From the NCBI GenBank assembly GCA_003451635.1, contig DMAT01000226.1, positions 1-10,648 on the forward strand: a DNA stretch of 10,648 bases. The letters are read 5' to 3'. The DNA is from Syntrophus sp. (in: bacteria) (GTDB taxonomy: Bacteria > Desulfobacterota > Syntrophia > Syntrophales > UBA8958). Positions 6,838 to 10,648 of this stretch are shown here, piece by piece (positions within the stretch are counted from its first letter, which is position 1; each line of letters begins with the position of its first letter). The position numbers and the translations under genes were made by a program. Under the pieces are notes generated by a model. That model worked only from the letters and a program-made list of their open reading frames with translations. It was not told the origin of the DNA and did not search any database.

Positions 6838-7839
6838 ATGAGCAAGCAGGCCAGTATGAAAATGATCGGCGTCTTTGTCGTCGGGGCGGTGGTTTTGCTG
6901 ACAGCGGCTGTTGTCATTTTTTCCTCCGGGCAATTCTTTAAGAAGCAGAACTTTTATGCCCTCTACTTCGATGAATCCGTCCGAGGCCTGAACGCGGGGG
7001 CCCCCGTGTATTTCAAAGGTGTGAAGGTCGGCGCCGTCACCGACGTCCGGCTCTATTACAAACCAGAGATTGAGGCGCTTCATAGCGCCGTGGTCATTGA
7101 GCTTGACCCGAGTCGGGTCATTAATCTCAGCACCGGTAGGAAGGAAACGGCTGAAGCGGGAGACATTAAGTACCTGGTGGAAAAAAAGGGTCTAAAAGGA
7201 CAGTTGGATATCCAGAGCCTGGTGACCGGCCTGTTGGTTATCACCCTCGATTTTTATCCCGACAAACCCATGGATCGCCATAATTTCATGAAACAATATG
7301 AGGAGATCCCGACGATACCGACGCAATATGAGCAGCTTACCAAGGCCTTGCAGGATCTCCCGCTTAAGGACATGGTGCAGAAACTGGACAAAATAATCTC
7401 GGGCATCGAAGGCGGCGTCAATTCCAAGGATACCCAGGAAGGCGTCAAGTCCCTTGCCAAGGCGGCTAAAGAGGCCGAGGGGCTTATAAAAAAGATGAAT
7501 GAGCAGCTTGGCCCGACCATAACTGATCTGCGGGCAGCCTCCGAGGCGGCCCGGGGAACCTTCCGACAGGCGGAAAAGACCCTTGCCATGAATGAAGGGG
7601 TTCCCGGTCAAGTGGCGGCGAAGGCCAAGGATACCCTTGATCAGGCGAAGGGGACGCTGAAAAAAATGGACGATAGCCTTGCCGCCCTGAATCGCTTTAC
7701 CCAGGAGAATACGGAGGTATCCTTCCAGCTGGGAGACACCCTCCGGGAATTTTCCAATATCGCCCGGTCTCTGCGGGCGCTGACCGATTATCTGGAACGC
7801 CATCCCGAGGCGATTCTGAGGGGAAAGAAGGGGCCTTAA
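6838..7839 (+). CDS. mlaD: MCE domain protein (MlaD-like), membrane-anchored periplasmic
   Basis: This is the substrate-handling MCE subunit of the transporter. One N-terminal membrane anchor (about residues 8-30, MIGVFVVGAVVLLTAAVVIF) precedes a single MCE domain at about 38-145. Its hallmark is FYALYFDESVRGLNAGAPV followed by FKGVKVGAV. A later motif, EKKGLKGQLDIQSLVTGLL, is like that of PqiB/YebT-type MCE domains. Residues ~160-330 are helical and rich in Ala, Lys and Glu, probably a coiled coil reaching across the periplasm, making it longer than E. coli MlaD (about 180 residues). AGGGGAG at 6825-6831 is a good ribosome binding site 6 bases before the ATG. It lies 58 bases after the ATPase gene and just before the PqiC-type lipoprotein gene, its likely partner. 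Confidence 0.92.
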   Translation: MSKQASMKMIGVFVVGAVVLLTAAVVIFSSGQFFKKQNFYALYFDESVRGLNAGAPVYFKGVKVGAVTDVRLYYKPEIEALHSAVVIELDPSRVINLSTGRKETAEAGDIKYLVEKKGLKGQLDIQSLVTGLLVITLDFYPDKPMDRHNFMKQYEEIPTIPTQYEQLTKALQDLPLKDMVQKLDKIISGIEGGVNSKDTQEGVKSLAKAAKEAEGLIKKMNEQLGPTITDLRAASEAARGTFRQAEKTLAMNEGVPGQVAAKAKDTLDQAKGTLKKMDDSLAALNRFTQENTEVSFQLGDTLREFSNIARSLRALTDYLERHPEAILRGKKGP

Positions 7840-7851
7840 GGAGGAAAGGGC

Positions 7852-8454
7852 ATGAAAAAAAGACTGAATTTCTGGATATTATTGTTTATTTTAACGCTTA
7901 TCACAGCCGGGTGTACGACGTCGCAACCGGCAAGGTTCTACACCCTGAATGGGATCAGCAAGCCGGATAATGCCTCCTCGGTGGCGTCAGGAAAGGCTGA
8001 AATAATAGGCGTGGGACCGATTTCCATTCCCGACAGTCTGGATCGCCCCCAGATTGTCACCCTTTCCGGGGAAAATGAGGTCAGAATTGCAGAATTTGAC
8101 CGCTGGTCCAGTGGTTCCTATCGGGATGAAATCGCCCGGGTGATGACGGAGAACCTGTCCACGCTCCTCCCATCGCAACGGGTAGTTTCCTATGCCTGGG
8201 GTCGCAGGGTAAGCCTCAGCAGCCAGATCACTATTGATATTCTCCGTCTGGACGGGGTATTAGGGAAAATAGTTACCCTGAAGGCAAACTGGGCCATCCT
8301 GGCGGAAAGCGGGACAAAAACCATCCTGGTCAGACGATCGGACATCTCCGAACCGGTCAACGGCGGCGACTATGCCAGTTTCGCAGCGGCCCTGAGCCGG
8401 GCCCTGGGGACGCTGAGCCGCGAGATTGCCGTGGCGGCGCAGTCTCCGCGATAG
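7852..8454 (+). CDS. PqiC-type auxiliary lipoprotein (ABC_trans_aux)
   Basis: This 200-residue predicted lipoprotein has a basic start, a hydrophobic stretch (residues 7-18) and a lipid-attachment cysteine C21 in ITAGC, with threonine rather than leucine at -3. The mature N-terminus has the family motif PARFYTLN. A later segment, IGVGPISIPDSLDRPQIVT, followed by EFDRWS, is typical of ABC_trans_aux/PqiC proteins. In the known Pqi system the PqiC lipoprotein sits in the outer membrane and receives the end of the MCE tunnel. The gene follows the MCE gene by 12 bases, with AGGAGG right after that gene's stop, so the operon order is permease, ATPase, MCE, lipoprotein. It appears to be the last gene, before a hairpin at 8466. 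Confidence 0.88.
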   Translation: MKKRLNFWILLFILTLITAGCTTSQPARFYTLNGISKPDNASSVASGKAEIIGVGPISIPDSLDRPQIVTLSGENEVRIAEFDRWSSGSYRDEIARVMTENLSTLLPSQRVVSYAWGRRVSLSSQITIDILRLDGVLGKIVTLKANWAILAESGTKTILVRRSDISEPVNGGDYASFAAALSRALGTLSREIAVAAQSPR

Positions 8455-8465
8455 AAGTAAACAAA

Positions 8466-8504
8466 GCCGCCCCTCCAGGTAGCAATTTCACCTGGAGGGG
8501 CGGC
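8466..8504. terminator. Bidirectional terminator hairpin between convergent genes
   Basis: A perfect 15-bp stem, gccgcccctccaggt (8466-8480) with acctggaggggcggc (8490-8504), closes a 9-base loop. Read on the minus strand it is followed by TTTGTTTAC, a passable U-rich tail, so it fits best as terminator of the minus-strand lipoprotein gene. On the plus strand the stem also ends the MCE operon, but the following tgataaat is not U-rich. A smaller 6-bp inverted repeat (ggcgga/tccgcc, 8543-8565) lies nearer the minus gene. Confidence 0.8.
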
Positions 8505-8594
8505 TGATAAATAACTATGTCTACGTCCGGCACTGATCTATTGGCGGAGCTTTAAGCATTCCGCCGCTATGATCAATGAATTAGAGATGCAAAA

Positions 8595-9728
8595 TCACTT
8601 GTTCTGGGCCGGGACAAACTGTGCCCGCCGGTTCTTGGCCCAGGCTGCCTCGTTGTGTCCCGGATCAAGGGGCCGTTCCGAACCATAAGTGATCGTTTTG
8701 ATTATTTTTTCGTCAATACCCAGCCCGACGAGATACTTCTTGGCTTCCATGGCCCGTCTTTCTCCCAGGGCCAAGTTGTATTCCGAAGTGCCTCTTTCGT
8801 CGCAATAACCCTCAACGGTTAGCGAATAATCCTTATTCTTCATAAGCCAGTCGGCATGACCCTTCAGGATTTCTCTGTCCGGGGTTCTGATTGCGGATTT
8901 GTCAAAATCAAAGTGGATATTGGCCAGTTCCAAGGCCACTGCCGGGGCCGCTGCTTCCGCTTTTGCCTCTTGTGCCTGCTCTACGACCGGCGCGGCGGCT
9001 GCCGGGGGGGGGGGCGGGGTTGTGAGGAAAATCTTTGCGACAAAAGCGTCCATGGCCGCCTGAGTGGCTAAATCATCGGCGTTAACATCTGCGCCGCACT
9101 TGGCTTCCTGCCTGATGGCGTCGATCACTAAATTCGCCTTCGGGTACTTGCCTACCTGGACGGTATAGATGCATACCTTGTCGCCATACTGCGCTTTTAA
9201 TCTGGCCACGGAGGGAATTACCTTTGCGGGCTGAAGGTCGTCAACGCCCGGTATATTCTCGAAATCGCTGACAATAATTACAGCCGAATTTCCCGTCTTT
9301 CCCTGGAGGTCGATGGCGGCCCCGTCAATAGCCTTTTCCATCGGGGTCGGACCGCTTCCCCACTGCAGGGTTTTCATGCCGTTGATAAAACCTGCCTTGT
9401 CAAAGGCGGTCATGCCGTAGAGAAGCGTTGTCTTATCGTTATAGAAATCCCGGAGTCCTGCGGTCAGCTTGATATCCGGAATCGTCTGGATCATTCTCTG
9501 GGTCACTTCTCTTGCCAAAGCCAGCTCCGTCGATTTGCCATAGGGGTCGTCCATGGAGGAAGACTTATCAAAGAGGACGACAAAATTCTCTGTTTTCTGT
9601 ATTAATTTACCTGATTTCACTTGCCCGTCGAGGCTGTCGGGCGAAAAGGCCGCCTTTTTTGTTGCGCAACCTGCAAACAGCAAACATAAAATAACCACTA
9701 ATAAAATCTGCAACCTACTACTTTTCAT
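8595..9728 (-). CDS. vWA-OmpA/Pal fusion lipoprotein
   Basis: This predicted lipoprotein of 377 residues has a signal peptide with FAGC and C21 as lipid site. Residues ~48-232 are a von Willebrand A domain with a MIDAS metal site: D54, S56 and S58 in DKSSSM, then T128 and D155 in VSDFENIP. A Pro/Ala/Glu-rich linker (about 236-266, PPPPPAAAA) leads to a Pal/OmpA C-terminal domain (268-374). This has IHFDFDKSAIR and VEGYCDERGTSEYNLALGER, with D310 and the Arg pair for peptidoglycan binding. It would tether the outer membrane to the cell wall while presenting a vWA domain, whose partner is unknown. ATG 9728 was chosen because AAGGAGG sits 8 bases before it; longer in-frame starts at 9761 and 9734 are poorly placed. 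It is convergent with the MCE operon. The domain calls are firm; the role is inferred. Confidence 0.9.
   Translation of the reverse strand: MKSSRLQILLVVILCLLFAGCATKKAAFSPDSLDGQVKSGKLIQKTENFVVLFDKSSSMDDPYGKSTELALAREVTQRMIQTIPDIKLTAGLRDFYNDKTTLLYGMTAFDKAGFINGMKTLQWGSGPTPMEKAIDGAAIDLQGKTGNSAVIIVSDFENIPGVDDLQPAKVIPSVARLKAQYGDKVCIYTVQVGKYPKANLVIDAIRQEAKCGADVNADDLATQAAMDAFVAKIFLTTPPPPPAAAAPVVEQAQEAKAEAAAPAVALELANIHFDFDKSAIRTPDREILKGHADWLMKNKDYSLTVEGYCDERGTSEYNLALGERRAMEAKKYLVGLGIDEKIIKTITYGSERPLDPGHNEAAWAKNRRAQFVPAQNK
9004..9019 (-). repeat. C11 homopolymer in the vWA-Pal linker
   Basis: The plus strand has 11 G in a row at 9004-9014, then C, then four more G. On the coding strand this is a poly-C tract encoding the run of five prolines at about residues 238-242, between the vWA and OmpA domains. 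Such tracts are prone to slippage. Confidence 0.9.
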
Positions 9729-9736
9729 AAACATTT

Positions 9737-9743
9737 CCTCCTT
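9737..9743 (-). promoter_or_regulatory. Ribosome binding site of the vWA-Pal gene
   Basis: On the minus strand AAGGAGG is followed by 8 bases and then ATG at 9728. Another in-frame ATG at 9734 would be only 2 bases from the site, so 9728 is preferred. Confidence 0.85.
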
Positions 9744-9821
9744 ATTGGTATGAAATTTCAAACTTCCTTGAATTATCCCTTTCGATTACCGTCCGGCCTT
9801 CCGCAACTTTCCTTACAAAAT

Positions 9822-9874
9822 TTAATACCAGTTAATTATCCAACCTTCAAGGGGAAAAATAATTTTTTTTATAT
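9822..9874 (-). promoter_or_regulatory. Sigma-70-like promoter with A/T-rich UP element for the vWA-Pal gene
   Basis: On the minus strand, TTGAAG (9850-9845) is separated by 17 bases from TATTAA (9827-9822); each matches its consensus at four of six positions. Directly upstream, 9855-9874 is an almost pure A/T tract including eight T on the plus strand, as expected of an UP element. The start of transcription would be near 9815, giving a leader of roughly 85 bases. Confidence 0.5.
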
Positions 9875-9994
9875 GGTAGGAGACATGGTTCTTCCATCGC
9901 TCCAAAAATGATAGTAATTTGTTGTCATTATCCGGTACGGTAGATCCCGGAACCCATGCCCTGTTTCTCTTTTGGGGTGAGCGTCATGATCAGT

Positions 9995-10110
9995 CTATTG
10001 TTGGGCGTAAATAACCAGGCCGATGCCGACCCCCATCATGCACAGGTCGGCAATGACATGGGCAAGGATGGATTGTCATTTCTGCACAAGGAAAGAAAAC
10101 GGGATAAAAG
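9995..10110 (-). pseudogene. Possible remnant of a CPBP intramembrane protease C-terminus
   Basis: On the minus strand, one frame ending at the TAG at 9995-9997 reads QSILAHVIADLCMMGVGIG and then LVIYAQQ. The SILAHVIADL part resembles the last His/Asp-containing helix of CPBP (CAAX-like) membrane proteases. The preceding in-frame codon is a stop (TGA), with FSFLVQK before it, and no further family sequence is visible. No start or ribosome site supports an intact gene. The match is short, so this is tentative. Confidence 0.3.
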
Positions 10111-10141
10111 TTGGTGAATTATTATGTTTTATGTGTAATAT
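10111..10141 (+). promoter_or_regulatory. Candidate promoter of the CoA-transferase gene
   Basis: TTGGTG (10111-10116) and TAATAT (10136-10141) are spaced by 19 bases in an A/T-rich stretch, about 33 bases before the start codon. The spacing is longer than ideal, so this is a weak call. Confidence 0.3.
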
Positions 10142-10173
10142 CGCCGTTAGCTACTATAGGGAGGCTTTAAACA

Positions 10174-10648
10174 ATGGAAGAATACCGGCAAAGATTGAAG
10201 ACCGCAGAAGAAGCCATTGCCATGATCCACTCCGGCCAGCGGGTCTTCATTAGCTCCACCTGCGGCTCACCCCGCCATCTTGTGGAAGCACTCATTAAGA
10301 ACCGCGATCGTTTCTCCGATCTGGAGATTATCCGCCTCCTGGCATTGGAAGCAACCATCGACTTGACGAAGCATCGGCAGGAGTTGGAGCATATCTTTTC
10401 CTTCCGGAGTATCTATCAGGGGTCGGGACGGACGGAACAGCTCCGAGGCATCCGCCGTTTTCTCACCCCCATGGGTTTTTCCTCCATTCCCCGACTTTTT
10501 CGTTCCCGGAAGTTGCCCATCAACTGCGCCCTCATTCAAGTCAGCCCCCCCGATGAATATGGATGGATGAGCCTGGGTGTATCCGTCGATATCACGAGAG
10601 CCGCAGCCCAGGCGGCGGATCTCGTGATTGCCCAGGTCAACCCGCAGA
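10174..10648 (+). CDS. Acetyl-CoA hydrolase/CoA-transferase family protein (3' partial)
   Basis: The first 158 codons of a gene that runs past the window end are present. The protein begins MEEYRQRLKTAEEAIAMIHS and then GQRVFISSTCGSPRHLVEAL, the usual start of acetyl-CoA hydrolase/transferase (4-hydroxybutyrate CoA-transferase type) enzymes. SPPDEYGWMSLGVSVDITRA and then ADLVIAQVNPQ are clear family motifs of the N-terminal domain. Such enzymes move CoA between acetate and other acids or hydrolyse acyl-CoA, in the cytoplasm. The catalytic glutamate domain lies outside the window, so substrate and any C-terminal fusion cannot be judged. AGGGAGG at 10158-10164, 9 bases before the ATG, supports this start. 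It has its own upstream region and is transcribed away from the vWA-Pal gene. Confidence 0.88.
   Translation, partial: MEEYRQRLKTAEEAIAMIHSGQRVFISSTCGSPRHLVEALIKNRDRFSDLEIIRLLALEATIDLTKHRQELEHIFSFRSIYQGSGRTEQLRGIRRFLTPMGFSSIPRLFRSRKLPINCALIQVSPPDEYGWMSLGVSVDITRAAAQAADLVIAQVNPQ

Larger units (their letters stand above)
9729..10173. other. Divergent intergenic region
   Basis: About 445 bases separate the two divergent start codons. It holds the minus-strand promoter (9822-9874), a partial copy of the C/G-rich repeat core (9844-9854), a possible decayed protease tail (9995-10110) and an A/T-rich stretch before the CoA-transferase gene. I see no intact gene or RNA gene here. Confidence 0.6.

Noticed and set aside
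7192..7803. Minus-strand open frame of 203 codons
   Set aside because: Antisense to the MCE protein gene, which has clear family motifs; no recognisable product.
8543..8565. Small inverted repeat ggcgga/tccgcc as a separate terminator
   Set aside because: Only 6 bp with an 11-base loop and no U-rich tail on either strand; the 15-bp hairpin at 8466-8504 is the better candidate.
10023..10253. Plus-strand frame of 76 codons before the CoA-transferase
   Set aside because: It overlaps the start of the CoA-transferase gene in another frame, has no ribosome site, and its peptide looks random.
1..10648. CRISPR array, tRNA, rRNA or insertion sequence
   Set aside because: No regularly spaced repeats, no tRNA-like cloverleaf or rRNA motifs noticed, and no transposase-like frame.

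Overview
The window looks like a chromosomal segment of a Gram-negative, probably anaerobic bacterium. The evidence is an MCE lipid-transport operon, two lipoproteins and a Pal-type OmpA domain, together with acetyl-CoA/acetate enzymes of fermentative or syntrophic type. A deltaproteobacterial (Desulfobacterota, Syntrophales-like) origin is my inference from this gene mix and from protein style; no rRNA or other taxonomic marker is present.

Region 1 (1-4637, + strand) is an acyl-phosphate/acyl-CoA block. The first gene is cut by the window edge. It encodes a three-part protein: the end of a cyclic-nucleotide-binding-like domain, a complete acetate kinase and a complete PduL-type phosphotransacylase. 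One chain could therefore turn acetyl-CoA, phosphate and ADP into acetate, CoA and ATP. Nineteen bases downstream is a large DUF3141 protein with a PHA-synthase-like alpha/beta-hydrolase core (Cys/Asp/His triad visible), a Lys/Ala/Pro-rich N-terminal tail and a TerB-like C-terminal end.

Region 2 (4638-4838) is non-coding. It holds copies of a C/G-rich, partly palindromic repeat and nested inverted repeats.

Region 3 (4839-8454, + strand) is a four-gene MCE lipid-transport operon: a STAS-MlaE fused permease, an MlaF-type ATPase, a single-MCE-domain membrane-anchored protein and a PqiC-type (ABC_trans_aux) outer-membrane lipoprotein. Together they would form a lipid-transport system spanning the envelope.

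Region 4 (8455-9850) has a convergent minus-strand gene for a lipoprotein that joins a von Willebrand A domain to a Pal/OmpA peptidoglycan-binding domain. A 15-bp perfect hairpin lies between the convergent genes, and a promoter with an A/T-rich upstream tract precedes the minus gene. An 11-base homopolymer lies exactly in the linker between its two domains.

Region 5 (9851-10648) is a divergent intergenic stretch with a possible remnant of a CPBP membrane protease, then the start of an acetyl-CoA hydrolase/CoA-transferase family gene that runs off the window. The most notable candidate for something undescribed is the sensor-like domain/AckA/PduL fusion next to the PhaC-like DUF3141 gene.
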